Source: Rubrivivax rivuli (GTDB taxonomy: Bacteria; Pseudomonadota; Gammaproteobacteria; Burkholderiales; Burkholderiaceae_C). From it: a DNA stretch of 64,000 bases. This document shows, piece after piece, positions 9,698 through 18,708 of this stretch. The position numbers were made by a program, and so were the translations under genes. The notes below the pieces were generated by a model. That model saw only the letters and a program-made list of their open reading frames with translations, was not told the origin of the DNA and ran no database searches. Each line of letters begins with the position of its first letter. Position 1 is the first letter of the stretch. Location: positions 786,427-850,426 of the forward strand of contig NZ_SACR01000003.1 in NCBI RefSeq assembly GCF_004016505.1, written 5' to 3'.

Positions 9698-12117
9698 ACA
9701 CGCCGACCGGCCTGCAGCCCCTGGGCGCGCTCAGCACGCGCCACCGCGCGGCCGTGCTCGCGCTGTGGCTGGCCGCGCTGCTGCTGGCGGCCTGGCAGAT
9801 AACGCGCACGCCTTTCACGGCCGACCTGAGCGCCTTCCTGCCGGCCACGGCCGACGCGCAGCAGCAGGTGCTGATCGACCAGATCCGCAGCGGCGCACCA
9901 GCACGCACGCTCTTCATCGGCATCGAGGGCGGCGACACCGCGCAGCGCGTGGCCGCCTCGAAGCAGCTGGCCGCCAAGCTGCGCGAAGGTGGCCGCTTCG
10001 ACCAGGTCAGCAACGGCGAGAACGACGCCTGGGCCGGCGTGGGCCGCTGGATGGTGGAGCGCCGCTACCTGCTCAGCCCGGCCGTCACGCCCGAGCGCTT
10101 CACGCCCGCGGGGCTGCGCGAGGGCATCGACGAAACCCTGTCGCTGCTCGGCACCCCCGCCGGCACCGCGCTGAAGCCGCTGCTCGACCAAGACCCCACC
10201 GGCGAGGTGCAGCGCATCGCCGAAAGCATGATCCCGGTGAAATCACCGCGCACCGAAGACGGTGTCTGGGTCTCGCGCGAACTGAACGGCACGCCACCGC
10301 GCGCGCTGCTGCTGGCCGGCATCCGCGGCGATGGCGCCGACCTCGACGGCCAGCAGGCCGCCATCACCAGCGTGCGCGAAGGTTTTGCGGCCGTGCAGGC
10401 CGCGCTGAACGCGCCGCAACTGAAGCTGCTGGTCAGCGGCGCGCCGGTGTTTTCGGTCGACAGCCGCGCGCAGATCCAGGGCGAGGTGGAGTGGCTCGCG
10501 CTCACTGGCACGCTGGTGATGAGCGCGCTGCTGCTCGTGGCCTTCGCTTCGCCGCTGGCCTTGGCCGTGGCCCTGCTGCCGGTGGCCACCGGCATCGTCG
10601 CGGGCATCGTGGTGGTGAGCCTCGTCTTCGGCAACGTGCACGGCGTGACGCTGGGTTTCGGCTCCACGCTGATTGGCGAGGCGGTGGACTACGCCATCTA
10701 CTACCTCATCCAGGCGCGTGGCCAGGGTGGCACGGGCTGGCGGCAATGGCTGCGCGGCAACTGGCCCACGGTGCGGCTGGGGCTGTTGACGTCGCTGTGC
10801 GGCTTTGCGGCGCTGCTGTTCTCGGGCTTCCCGGGGCTGCAGCAGCTGGGCGTGTTCTCGCTGGCCGGGCTGGTGGGCGCGGTGCTCACCACGCGCTTCG
10901 TGCTGCCGGTGCTGCGGCCCGACGGCACCCACGGCCAGGGCCTGCGCCGGCCGCTGGCCGTGGCCTCGCGCGCCGCGATGGGCTGGCTGCCGCGCACGCG
11001 CTGGCTGTGGTTGGCCCTCGGCCTGGCCTCGCTGGTGCTGGTGTGGCAGCGCGAAGGGCTGTGGCAGGCCGAACTCTCGTCGCTGAGCCCGGTGTCGAAA
11101 GAAGCGCTGGCGCTCGACGCCAGCCTGCGCGCCGACATCAGCACTGGCGGCGAAGGCGGCGCCTTCGTCGTGGTGCAGGGCCCCGACGCCGAGACCACGC
11201 TGCAGCGCGCCGAGGCCGCCGCCGCGCGGCTGGAGGCGCTGGTGAACACGCAGGCCATCGCCGGCTTCGACAGCGTCACGCGTTTCCTGCCCAGCCTGCA
11301 GACGCAGCGCCAGCGCCAGGCCGCGCTGCCCGAGCCGGCCGCGCTGCAGGCCGCACTGGCCGAAGCCACGGCCGGCGGCCCGCTGCGCGCCGAGCGGCTG
11401 GCGCCTTTCGTGCAGGCCGTGGCGCAGGCCAAGACCTTGCCGCTGGCCACGCCCGAGATGGCGCGCAACAGCGCCCTGGCCCCGCTGCTGGACGTGCTGA
11501 CGCTGCAGCACCCCGACGGCCGCTGGACCGTGCTGCTGCCGCTGCAGCCGGTGGGCGAAACGGTGCCGCTGGCGCAGATCCAGGCGGCGCTGCAGGGCCT
11601 GCCGCAGACCCAGGTGCTGGACATCGGCGGCGAACTCGGCCGCATGTACACGCGCTACCTCGGCGAAGCGCGCACGCAGGCGGCACTCGGCGGGCTGGGG
11701 GTGCTGCTGGTGATGGCCGTGGCGCTGCGCAGCGGCCGCCGCGTGCTGGCGGTGAGCCAGCCGCTGCTGCTGGCCGTGCTGCTGTGCCTGGGCGGGCTGG
11801 CGCTGCTGCAGGTGCCGGTGGGCATCCTGCACCTGGTGGGCCTGCTGCTGGTGGTGGCCGTGGGCTCGAACTACGCGCTCTTCTTCGACATGCTGCAGCA
11901 GGGCGGCGGCGCGGCCGACGACGACACGCTGTCTTCGCTGCTGCTGGCCAACGTCACCACGGTGCTGGGCTTCGGGCTGATCGCCGTCTCCGACATCAAG
12001 GCCTTGTCGGCCATCGGCCAGGTGGTGGCGCCGGGCGCGCTGCTGGCCCTGGTGCTGGCGGCGGCCTTCGTGCCGCGCGGGCCTGCCCCCACTGCGCGCT
12101 CGCCAGGATCGCTGTGA
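9694..12117 (+). CDS. MMPL/RND-family exporter, aryl-polyene cluster (ApeM-like)
   Basis: This large membrane protein (807 residues) has the MMPL/RND layout. One transmembrane helix near residue 20 is followed by a periplasmic domain, then a five-helix block at about 270-410 and a second single helix at about 445. A second periplasmic domain and a final helical block at about 665-795 complete it. In the helical blocks, GFGSTLIGEAVDYAIYYL and VAVGSNYALFFDML are the conserved RND core segments. It would extract the polyene lipid from the inner membrane and hand it to the LolA-like protein. The start is a GTG at 9694 overlapping the previous stop (GTGA). Confidence 0.85.
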   Translation: MNTPTGLQPLGALSTRHRAAVLALWLAALLLAAWQITRTPFTADLSAFLPATADAQQQVLIDQIRSGAPARTLFIGIEGGDTAQRVAASKQLAAKLREGGRFDQVSNGENDAWAGVGRWMVERRYLLSPAVTPERFTPAGLREGIDETLSLLGTPAGTALKPLLDQDPTGEVQRIAESMIPVKSPRTEDGVWVSRELNGTPPRALLLAGIRGDGADLDGQQAAITSVREGFAAVQAALNAPQLKLLVSGAPVFSVDSRAQIQGEVEWLALTGTLVMSALLLVAFASPLALAVALLPVATGIVAGIVVVSLVFGNVHGVTLGFGSTLIGEAVDYAIYYLIQARGQGGTGWRQWLRGNWPTVRLGLLTSLCGFAALLFSGFPGLQQLGVFSLAGLVGAVLTTRFVLPVLRPDGTHGQGLRRPLAVASRAAMGWLPRTRWLWLALGLASLVLVWQREGLWQAELSSLSPVSKEALALDASLRADISTGGEGGAFVVVQGPDAETTLQRAEAAAARLEALVNTQAIAGFDSVTRFLPSLQTQRQRQAALPEPAALQAALAEATAGGPLRAERLAPFVQAVAQAKTLPLATPEMARNSALAPLLDVLTLQHPDGRWTVLLPLQPVGETVPLAQIQAALQGLPQTQVLDIGGELGRMYTRYLGEARTQAALGGLGVLLVMAVALRSGRRVLAVSQPLLLAVLLCLGGLALLQVPVGILHLVGLLLVVAVGSNYALFFDMLQQGGGAADDDTLSSLLLANVTTVLGFGLIAVSDIKALSAIGQVVAPGALLALVLAAAFVPRGPAPTARSPGSL

Positions 12118-12132
12118 CAGAATTTTTGCACC

Positions 12133-13008
12133 ATGCCTGCGCCTGCTGAGCGGCCCGCCGCCCCTGAACTTGCTGCGGCCCAGGCCCGCCCCTGGCCGTG
12201 GCCGCCGGCCTTGCGCGCCAGCGTGGGGCTGCACGCCGCGGCCGGCGCCGCGGCGCTGCTGGTGCCCGGCGCCGCGCCTTGGGCCCTGGGCGCGGTGGTG
12301 GCCAACCACCTGGGCCTCACGGCCGCCGGCCTGTGGCCGCGCAGCACGCTGCTGGGCCCCAACGTCACGCGCCTGCCGGCTGCGGCCAAGGCACGGCGCG
12401 AGTTCGCGTTGACGCTCGACGACGGCCCCGACCCCGAAGTCACGTCCGCCGTGCTCGATCTGCTCGACGAAGCCGGCGTCAAGGCCACCTTCTTCGTCAT
12501 CGCCCAGCGCGCGCAGCAGCACGCCGCGCTGCTGCGCGAGACGGTGCGCCGCGGCCACGACGTGCAGAACCACAGCCACCGGCACCGCCATGACTTCTCG
12601 ATGAGCGGCCCGCGCGCCCTGGCCGCCGAGATCGGCGCCGCGCAAGACCGGCTGGCCGACCTGACCGGCCAGCGCCCGCACTGCTTCCGCGCCCCGGCCG
12701 GCCTGCGCAACCCATTGCTCGACCCCGTGCTGCACCGCCTGGGCCTGCACCTGGTGAGTTGGACCCGCCGCGGCTTCGACACGCGCGATGCCGACCCCAC
12801 CCGCGTGCTGGCCCGCCTGGCCGGCCCGCAGGGCGCGGCCCTGGCCGCCGGCGACATCCTGCTGCTGCACGACGGCCATGCGCGCCGCAGCGCCAGCGGG
12901 CGCCCGGTGCTTTTGGACGTGCTGCCACCACTGCTGGCCGCGGCCCGCGCCGCCGGCCTGCAGGCCACCACGCTGCGCGCCGCGCTGCCCCCGCGCCACG
13001 CCGCCTGA
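12133..13008 (+). CDS. Polysaccharide deacetylase (NodB-homology) family protein
   Basis: The product has 291 residues. A hydrophobic N-terminal region (residues 25-80) may form two membrane segments, and the NodB domain starts at about residue 90. Metal and catalytic residues are visible: LTLDDGPDPE (catalytic Asp and metal Asp), NHSHRH (two metal His), RAPAG (Arg of motif 3), and LLLHDG at the end (catalytic His). The family removes N-acetyl groups from GlcNAc-containing polymers or lipids. Here it is inside the aryl-polyene operon, 15 bases after the exporter gene. It may deacetylate an amino-sugar in the lipid head group; that substrate is inferred only from context. Confidence 0.8.
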   Translation: MPAPAERPAAPELAAAQARPWPWPPALRASVGLHAAAGAAALLVPGAAPWALGAVVANHLGLTAAGLWPRSTLLGPNVTRLPAAAKARREFALTLDDGPDPEVTSAVLDLLDEAGVKATFFVIAQRAQQHAALLRETVRRGHDVQNHSHRHRHDFSMSGPRALAAEIGAAQDRLADLTGQRPHCFRAPAGLRNPLLDPVLHRLGLHLVSWTRRGFDTRDADPTRVLARLAGPQGAALAAGDILLLHDGHARRSASGRPVLLDVLPPLLAAARAAGLQATTLRAALPPRHAA

Positions 13009-13026
13009 GCGCCCTCACCAGAACCC

Positions 13027-13803
13027 ATGCCCTCCGCCGAACACCCCCTGCTCGGGCGCCCGCCGCGCAACCCCGCCACCAACGGCTTCTGGCAGCGCCT
13101 GCTGGACGAGGCCACCGCGCCTTACCGCGCTGCCGGGCGCTTCGCCTGGCACTTCGCGCGCGGCAAGCTGGGCCGCGACCCGGTCTTCCGCGGCATGCTC
13201 GAACGCGGTGATTTCAACCACGGCGGCCGCGTCGTCGACATCGGCTGCGGCCAGGGCCTGCTGGTCAGCCTGCTGCAGCGCTGCGGTGCGCTGGCCCAGG
13301 CCGGGCAATGGCCCGCGGGCTGGCCCGCGGCGCCCGTTGTCACGGCCTACACAGGCATCGAGCTGATGCCGCGCGACGTGCAGCGCGCCACGGCCTCGGT
13401 GGGCGCCCTCGTGCTGCCGGGCGGCGAGCAGCCGCGTTTCGTCTGCGGCGACATGCGCCACACCGCGCTGCCGGGCTGCGACCTGGTGGTCATCCTCGAC
13501 GTGCTGCACTACGTGGACCACGCCGCGCAAGACGCGCTGCTGGCCCGCGTGCGCGACGCGCTGCAACCGCACGGCCGGCTGCTGCTGCGCGTGGGTGACA
13601 TGGACGCGCGGCGCGGCTTCCGCATCAGTCAGTGGGTCGACATCGTCGTCACCTGGGTGCGCGGCCACCGCGCGCCGCCCACCTACGGCCGCCCCTTGGC
13701 GCAATGGCAGGCCACGCTGCAGGCCCTGGGCTTCCGCGTGCGCGCGGTGCCCATGAGCGCCGGTACGCCTTTCGCCAACGTGCTGCTCGTGGCCACGCTT
13801 TGA
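13027..13803 (+). CDS. Class I SAM-dependent methyltransferase
   Basis: The product has 258 residues with a Rossmann-type SAM-binding motif I, VVDIGCGQG, at about residues 70-78. FVCGDMR and DLVVILDVLHYVD form the later motifs. The N-terminal 60 residues are basic and without membrane segments. Aryl-polyene clusters often contain a methyltransferase that O-methylates the ring or C-methylates near it; that would fit here, but the substrate is not visible from sequence. It is on the plus strand, 18 bases after the deacetylase gene and 14 before a ketosynthase gene. Confidence 0.75.
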   Translation: MPSAEHPLLGRPPRNPATNGFWQRLLDEATAPYRAAGRFAWHFARGKLGRDPVFRGMLERGDFNHGGRVVDIGCGQGLLVSLLQRCGALAQAGQWPAGWPAAPVVTAYTGIELMPRDVQRATASVGALVLPGGEQPRFVCGDMRHTALPGCDLVVILDVLHYVDHAAQDALLARVRDALQPHGRLLLRVGDMDARRGFRISQWVDIVVTWVRGHRAPPTYGRPLAQWQATLQALGFRVRAVPMSAGTPFANVLLVATL

Positions 13804-13817
13804 CGCATCCTCGCCCC

Positions 13818-15023
13818 ATGAGCACCCTCGCTTTCCAACGCACGCCCATCACCCACCACACGCTGGTCACGGCCCTGGGCCGAGGCCGCGCCGCCACCTT
13901 CGAAGCGCTGCGCAGCGGCCGCACGGGCCTGGCCCGGCGCGGCTTCGAGACGGCCGACATCGGCAGCTGGCTGGGCGTGGTGGACGGGCTGGACGAACTC
14001 GACTGGCGCGAAGACCTTGCCGCCTACGACTGCCGCAACAACCGCCTGGCCGAACTGGCGTTGCGCAGCGACTGTTTCGCCGAAGCCGTGCAGGCCGCCG
14101 CCGTGCGCTGGGGCGCGCGCCGCGTGGGCGTGTTCCTCGGCACCAGCACCTCGGGCATCCTGCAGACCGAGCTGGCCTACCGCGAACGCGACGCCGCCAC
14201 CGGCGCCTTGCCCGAGAGCCTGCACTACGGCGAGACCCACAACACCGCCTCGGTGGCGCGCTACGTGCGCGCCGCGCTGGGCCTGCAGGGGCCGGCGCAC
14301 GTGGTGTCCACGGCCTGTTCGTCCAGCGCCAAGGTGTTTGCCGCCGCCGAGCGCGCCATCCGCCTGGGCGTGGTGGATGCGGCCGTGGTGGGCGGCGTCG
14401 ACAGCCTGTGCATGACCACGCTCTACGGCTTCAAGGCGCTGGAACTCACCTCGGGCGAGATCTGCCGGCCGTGGGATGCGGAACGTGCGGGCTTGTCCAT
14501 CGGCGAGGCCGCCGCTTTCGCGCTGCTGGAGCGGCCCGACGGCCCCGCCCGCGCGATGGGCTGGCTGCTGGGCGCCGGCGAAAGCAGCGACGGGCACCAC
14601 ATGAGCAGCCCCCACCCCGAAGGCGCCGGCGCCGCGATGGCGATGCGCGCCGCGCTGGCCAGCGCCGGCCTGCAGCCTGGAGAGGTGGGCTACCTCAACC
14701 TGCACGGCACCGCCACGCCGGGCAACGACGCGGCCGAAGACAAGGCTGTGAGCGCCGTGTTCGGCACCGCCACGCCCTGCAGCAGCACCAAGGGCTACAC
14801 CGGCCACACCTTGGGCGCGGCGGGCGGCGTGGAAGCCAGCATCGCGCTGCTGGCGCTGGAACACGGCCTGGCGCCGCCCAGCCTGAACCTGCAGACACAA
14901 GACCCGGCGCTGCACGCGCATCTGCTGCGTGAGCCACTGCAGGCAGATCTGAGAGTCGTGGCCAGCAACTCCTTCGGCTTCGGCGGCAGCAACGCCAGCC
15001 TGGTGTTTGGGGCCGCGGCATGA
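13818..15023 (+). CDS. Beta-ketoacyl-ACP synthase, first KS/CLF pair (ApeO-like)
   Basis: A complete type II ketosynthase of 401 residues. The catalytic triad is intact: Cys167 in STACSSSAK, His296 in LHGTATPGND, and His330 in KGYTGHTLGA. SNSFGFGGSN closes the C-terminal domain. It would condense malonyl-ACP units onto the aryl starter. The ATG at 13818 is 14 bases after the methyltransferase stop. The TGA overlaps the start of the chain-length-factor-like gene (ATGA), so the two proteins are probably made in equal amounts and form a KS-CLF heterodimer. A paralogous pair is encoded at 19541-21636. Confidence 0.88.
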   Translation: MSTLAFQRTPITHHTLVTALGRGRAATFEALRSGRTGLARRGFETADIGSWLGVVDGLDELDWREDLAAYDCRNNRLAELALRSDCFAEAVQAAAVRWGARRVGVFLGTSTSGILQTELAYRERDAATGALPESLHYGETHNTASVARYVRAALGLQGPAHVVSTACSSSAKVFAAAERAIRLGVVDAAVVGGVDSLCMTTLYGFKALELTSGEICRPWDAERAGLSIGEAAAFALLERPDGPARAMGWLLGAGESSDGHHMSSPHPEGAGAAMAMRAALASAGLQPGEVGYLNLHGTATPGNDAAEDKAVSAVFGTATPCSSTKGYTGHTLGAAGGVEASIALLALEHGLAPPSLNLQTQDPALHAHLLREPLQADLRVVASNSFGFGGSNASLVFGAAA

Positions 15024-15835
15024 GCGCACCGCTGCAAGCCCGCGTGCTCGGCATCGGCGTGCTGGGCCCGGGCCTGGCCGACTGGGCCACCGGTGCCGCA
15101 CTGCTGCGCGATCCAGCAACATGGCCCGCCACGCCCACCGCCGTGCCGCCGCCGCAGCGCCTGCCGGCCACCGAGCGCCGCCGCGCCGGGCCGGTGGTGA
15201 AGGTCAGCCTGGTGGCGGCCGACCAGGCCGTGGCCGCCGCGGGGCTGGAAGCCGCATCGCTGGCCACGGTCTTCACTTCGTCCACCGGCGAGCCCTCGAA
15301 CTGCCACGCGCTGTGCGAGGCGCTGGCCGCGCCCGAGCGTTTGGTCTCGCCCACACGCTTCACGAACTCGGTGCACAACGCGCCGGGCGGCTACTGGCAC
15401 ATCGCGGTGCAGGGCATGGCGCCCTCCACCAGCCTGGCCGCGCACGACGCCAGCTTCGGCGCCGGCCTGCTGGAAGCGATGACGCAGGTGGCCGCCACTG
15501 GCGCGCCCGTGCTGCTGGTGGCCGCCGACGTGCCCTACCCCGCGCCGCTGGACGCCAAGCGGCCCACGCCCGACAGCTTCGGCGTGGCGCTGGTGCTGGG
15601 GCCGATGTCGGCGGAAGGCGCTGGTCCTTCCCTCACCCTGACGCTGCAAGCCGAAACCGCGCCCACGCCCTGCGGCCACGAAGGCCTCGACCGCGTGCGC
15701 CAGGGCGTGCCCGCCGCGCGCGCCTTGCCGCTGCTGCAGGCGCTGGCGCGGCGGCAGGCCGGCGACGCGCCGGCCGCGTCGCCGGTGCTGATCGAAGCCC
15801 TGCCCGGCCTGAGCCTGGCCGTGGCCTTGGCCTGA
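15020..15835 (+). CDS. Beta-ketoacyl synthase-like chain-length factor (ketoacyl-synt_2 type), first copy
   Basis: The protein has 271 residues, about two-thirds the length of a ketosynthase. It resembles only the N-terminal thiolase half, as in the short KS partner of aryl-polyene systems. The segment SPTRFTNSVHNAPGGYWHIA occupies the nucleophile region without a catalytic Cys, so it should not condense on its own. Family knowledge suggests that it pairs with the upstream KS and helps set chain length. The start overlaps the KS stop by four bases. A second copy lies at 20794. Confidence 0.78.
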   Translation: MSAPLQARVLGIGVLGPGLADWATGAALLRDPATWPATPTAVPPPQRLPATERRRAGPVVKVSLVAADQAVAAAGLEAASLATVFTSSTGEPSNCHALCEALAAPERLVSPTRFTNSVHNAPGGYWHIAVQGMAPSTSLAAHDASFGAGLLEAMTQVAATGAPVLLVAADVPYPAPLDAKRPTPDSFGVALVLGPMSAEGAGPSLTLTLQAETAPTPCGHEGLDRVRQGVPAARALPLLQALARRQAGDAPAASPVLIEALPGLSLAVALA

Positions 15836-15845
15836 ACCAGACACC

Positions 15846-16301
15846 ATGCACCCCGCCACCCTCGACCGCGACGGCATCGCCGCGCGCATCCCCCACAGCG
15901 GCAGCATGTGCCTGCTCGACAGCCTGCTGCACTGGTCGGCCGACGAAGCCCTGTGCCGCGCCAGCAGCCACCGCGACGCCACGAACCCGCTGCGCTCGCC
16001 CGGCGGGCTGCTCTCGCCCGTGGCCATCGAATACGCCTCGCAGGCCATGGCCTTGCACGGCGGCCTCACCGCAGCCCCGGGCAGCGTGCCCTCGGCCGGC
16101 TTCCTGGCCGCGGCGCGCGGCGTCAACCTTCATGTGGCCCGGCTCGACGAAGTGCCCGGCGCGCTGCTGGTGCACGTCAAGCGCCTGGCCGGCGCCGAGG
16201 CGCAGGCACTCTACAGCTTCGAGCTGAAGAACGAAGCCGGCCAGCTGCTGGTAGACGGCCGCGCGACCGTGGTGCTGAACACGCCGCTGGCGCCTGTCTG
16301 A
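15846..16301 (+). CDS. Hotdog-fold 3-hydroxyacyl-ACP dehydratase (ApeP-like)
   Basis: A small protein of 151 residues. The N-terminal signature IPHSGSMCLLDSL, with an active-site His in IPH, is characteristic of the ApeP-type dehydratase of aryl-polyene clusters. SPVAIEYASQAMALHGG, in the central helix, holds the Glu expected as second catalytic residue. It would dehydrate the 3-hydroxyacyl-ACP intermediates to conjugated enoyl units. Together with the FabZ-like domain fused to the AMP-ligase, it gives the cluster two dehydratase activities. It lies ten bases after the chain-length-factor gene and 19 before the ketoreductase gene. Confidence 0.82.
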   Translation: MHPATLDRDGIAARIPHSGSMCLLDSLLHWSADEALCRASSHRDATNPLRSPGGLLSPVAIEYASQAMALHGGLTAAPGSVPSAGFLAAARGVNLHVARLDEVPGALLVHVKRLAGAEAQALYSFELKNEAGQLLVDGRATVVLNTPLAPV

Positions 16302-16320
16302 TCCTTTTGAGAGCCCCCTG

Positions 16321-17061
16321 ATGAGCACCCCACCCCTGCAAGGCAAACGCGCCCTCGTCACCGGCGCCAGCGGCGCCCTGGGCGCCGCCATCGCGCGCCG
16401 CCTCTCGGCCCAGGGCGCGCACCTGCTGCTGCATGCCAATGGCAACGCGAATGCCGTGCAAACGCTGGCCGAAGAACTGAAGGCCGCCGGCGGCAGCGCC
16501 GAGACGATGGTGTTCGACCTCACCAGCGACGAAGCCACCGCCGCCGCCGTGGCGCAGATGCTGGCTGGCGGCGCGGTGCAGATCGTCGTCAACAACGCCG
16601 GCATCCACGACGACGCCGTCTTCCCCGGCATGCGCGCTGCGCAGTGGCACCGCGTCATCGACGTCTCCTTGCACGGTTTCTTCCGCGTCACGCAACCGCT
16701 GATGCTGCCGATGCTGCGCACACGCTGGGGCCGCGTGATCAACATCTCGTCGGTGGCCGCGCTCTCGGGCAACCGCGGGCAGGTGAACTACTCGGCGGCC
16801 AAGGGCGCGATCAACAGCGCCACCAAGTCGCTGAGCCAGGAAGTGGCCAGCCGCGGCGTGACGGTCAACGCCATCGCGCCGGGCATCATCGCTTCGCCCA
16901 TGGCCGACGGCAGCTTCGACAAGGCCACCATCGAGCAGATCGTGCCAGCCAAGCGCGCCGGCACGCCGGAAGAGGTGGCCGCGCTGGCCGGCTTCCTGGC
17001 CAGCCCCGAGGCGGGCTACATCACCGGGCAGGTCATCTCGGTCAATGGCGGTCTGTACTGA
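16321..17061 (+). CDS. 3-oxoacyl-ACP reductase, FabG-type SDR (ApeQ-like)
   Basis: This classical short-chain dehydrogenase/reductase has 246 residues. The NADP-binding motif VTGASGALGAAIA is at residues 13-25, NNAG at about 90, the catalytic Ser in ISSVAALSG, and the YxxxK pair in NYSAAKGAI. ITGQVISVNGGLY ends the protein like FabG. It would reduce the 3-ketoacyl-ACP made by the ketosynthases before dehydration. It is the last gene of the first plus-strand operon; the next gene is convergent, ending only three bases away, so transcription must stop in a very short space. Confidence 0.88.
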   Translation: MSTPPLQGKRALVTGASGALGAAIARRLSAQGAHLLLHANGNANAVQTLAEELKAAGGSAETMVFDLTSDEATAAAVAQMLAGGAVQIVVNNAGIHDDAVFPGMRAAQWHRVIDVSLHGFFRVTQPLMLPMLRTRWGRVINISSVAALSGNRGQVNYSAAKGAINSATKSLSQEVASRGVTVNAIAPGIIASPMADGSFDKATIEQIVPAKRAGTPEEVAALAGFLASPEAGYITGQVISVNGGLY

Positions 17062-17064
17062 GAC

Positions 17065-18000
17065 TCAAACCTTCGCCGCCGGCGCCGCCGCCGCGCCGCT
17101 GAACACCGGCCCGCGCAGCGCCGCCGCGTCGTAGCCGCGGTTCACGTCCAGGCCGGTGATGTGCCAGTCGTGCGCCGGCAGGCGGATGGGGTGCACCACC
17201 TCTTCGTAGCTGCGCATCGGCCACAGCACGCCGAAGCGGCGCTGGTGCTCGAAGGTGTCCACCTCGGCCACCGCGCCCTGCGTGTTGGCAAAACCTTCCA
17301 GCGTGAACTGCACGCGGCGCGTGATGCCGAGGTCGGCGTCGATGAAGACCGCCACGCGGTCCAGCGCCACGCGGCCCAGGCCCGGGCGCTTCCACACCTG
17401 CACCACGCGGCAGGCGCGGCCGTCCACGCGCGCGTTGCCGCCCATCTGCATCACATGCCCCTGCCCGGCCAGCCACAGCGGGCCCAGCAGGAAGAGGCCG
17501 TAGCCCTCGGCCACCAGCGCCGAGGCCGTCTGCGCGTCGGCATTGGTGCTGGGCTGCCCGTCGTACCACACAGCCACCTCGCCGCGCCGTTGCGCGCTGC
17601 CGTCGCCGCGCTGCCACCACACGTGCTTGCGGCCGGCCGGGCCGGTGTAGGCCTGCGCCACCACGCCGGCCTGCGGCATGAGCCGCTCTTCCGACCAGCC
17701 GCGGTAGCCCTTGTCCACCACCACGGGCTGGATGCGGTCGATCAGCGGCCGCCAGGCGCCGTCGTAGCGCACGTTGATGTCGCTGAGCTGGCGGTAGGCG
17801 GCCCAGCCATGTTCGTCGGCGCTTTGCTGCAGCAGGCGCTCGGCGGCGGGGTCGTGCGCGGGGGCGCCGGGCAGCGCCAGCGGCAGTGGCGTGCCGCAGC
17901 CGCTGAGGCCGGCCACGCCCAGCACGGGCAAGGCCGCACCCGCCAGCATCAGGCGTCGGCGGCCGAACTGGGTGGGCGGCGTGATGGGGATGGAAGTCAT
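17065..18000 (-). CDS. Tat-type lipoprotein of unknown function
   Basis: The product has 311 residues with a twin-arginine-like N-terminus, FGRRRLMLAG, followed by a hydrophobic stretch. A lipobox, LSGC, has the Cys at about residue 35. It should be exported folded and lipid-anchored. No catalytic motif is recognised; the mature part is rich in Trp and Tyr and contains VVDKGYRGWSEERL and EVDTFEHQRRFGVLWPMRSYEEV, which could be a beta-rich lipid-binding domain. It is the only minus-strand gene between the two plus-strand halves of the cluster. It diverges from the lipoprotein gene at 18178, so the two may share a control region. Confidence 0.65.
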   Translation of the reverse strand: MTSIPITPPTQFGRRRLMLAGAALPVLGVAGLSGCGTPLPLALPGAPAHDPAAERLLQQSADEHGWAAYRQLSDINVRYDGAWRPLIDRIQPVVVDKGYRGWSEERLMPQAGVVAQAYTGPAGRKHVWWQRGDGSAQRRGEVAVWYDGQPSTNADAQTASALVAEGYGLFLLGPLWLAGQGHVMQMGGNARVDGRACRVVQVWKRPGLGRVALDRVAVFIDADLGITRRVQFTLEGFANTQGAVAEVDTFEHQRRFGVLWPMRSYEEVVHPIRLPAHDWHITGLDVNRGYDAAALRGPVFSGAAAAPAAKV

Positions 18001-18095
18001 GGGCTCGGCACCTTGAGGCGGGCGGCGTCGTGCAGGGGCAGGATGGCTTGCGACGCGGCGTCATTGCACGATACCCAGGCTGCGAAAGCCGTGCT

Positions 18096-18121
18096 CGCGA
18101 CGGGTGTCGCGGCGCTACCAT
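18096..18121 (+). promoter_or_regulatory. Putative operator/promoter between divergent lipoprotein genes
   Basis: A perfect 6-bp inverted repeat (CGCGAC, four-base loop, GTCGCG; 18096-18111) lies immediately upstream of a -10-like TACCAT (18116-18121) in the 177-bp divergent region. The repeat would overlap the -35 area of the plus-strand promoter, a typical place for a repressor. No -35 consensus is seen, so this is a weak call. Confidence 0.28.
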
Positions 18122-18177
18122 TCTCTTCCGCGGCTTCCGTCGCTGCGCCCCAAACCCACCCGTTCTGGAGGACCCCC

Positions 18178-18708
18178 ATGCCCGTTTCCCGTTCGTCCGC
18201 TGTGCTGCGCCTGGCCGCACTCAGCACCACCCTGGCGCTCACCGCCTGCGCCAACGTCAGCATCCCGGGCATGGGCTCGGGCAAGAGCGAGACCGCAGCG
18301 GCCCCGGCGCCCGCCCCGGCCGGCCCGAAGATCGGCCCGGGCATGAACGAGCGCGGCGAGGTTGTCGACCCAAAGAAGGTCGAGGCCGGCTTCGGCCAGA
18401 AGGTCAAGGGCCTGAACGACTGGGAAGGCGAGATCACCGGCAAGCCCGCCCCCGGCAGCAAGTTCACGCAGCTGAAGATCGGCATGCCGATGAAGCAGGT
18501 GCTCGACATCGTGGGCACGCCCACCGACCAAGGCGCCTACATGACGGGCAAGGCCTGGATCCCCTTCAACTTCGGCAGCGACCGCTACCGGCATGAAGTG
18601 GTCTACAAGGGCCAGGGCCGCCTGATCTTCGCAGGCTCGGCCGGCTTCGATTCCAACGCCCACCTCATCTGGATCATTCACAGCGCCAACGAGCAGGGCT
18701 ACCGCTGA
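18178..18708 (+). CDS. Lipoprotein with SmpA/BamE-like domain
   Basis: The product has 176 residues. The signal peptide ends in the lipobox LTAC (Cys at about 24), so it is a lipoprotein, and an Ala/Pro linker follows. The C-terminal 90 residues include LKIGMPMKQVLDIVGTPTDQ, which resembles the small SmpA/OmlA (BamE) outer-membrane fold. The start is the ATG at 18178, with GGAGG eight bases upstream; the frame is open for about 1 kb before it but that part is antisense to the preceding gene. The stop overlaps the next start by one base (TGATG). It is the first gene of the second aryl-polyene operon; a role in the outer membrane is inferred. Confidence 0.7.
   Translation: MPVSRSSAVLRLAALSTTLALTACANVSIPGMGSGKSETAAAPAPAPAGPKIGPGMNERGEVVDPKKVEAGFGQKVKGLNDWEGEITGKPAPGSKFTQLKIGMPMKQVLDIVGTPTDQGAYMTGKAWIPFNFGSDRYRHEVVYKGQGRLIFAGSAGFDSNAHLIWIIHSANEQGYR

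Noticed and set aside
10243..12999. Very long open frame (over 900 codons) on the minus strand opposite the MMPL exporter
   Set aside because: It is antisense to a strong gene, with His/Gln/Arg/Ala/Gly-rich composition typical of third-position G/C bias; no domain is recognisable.
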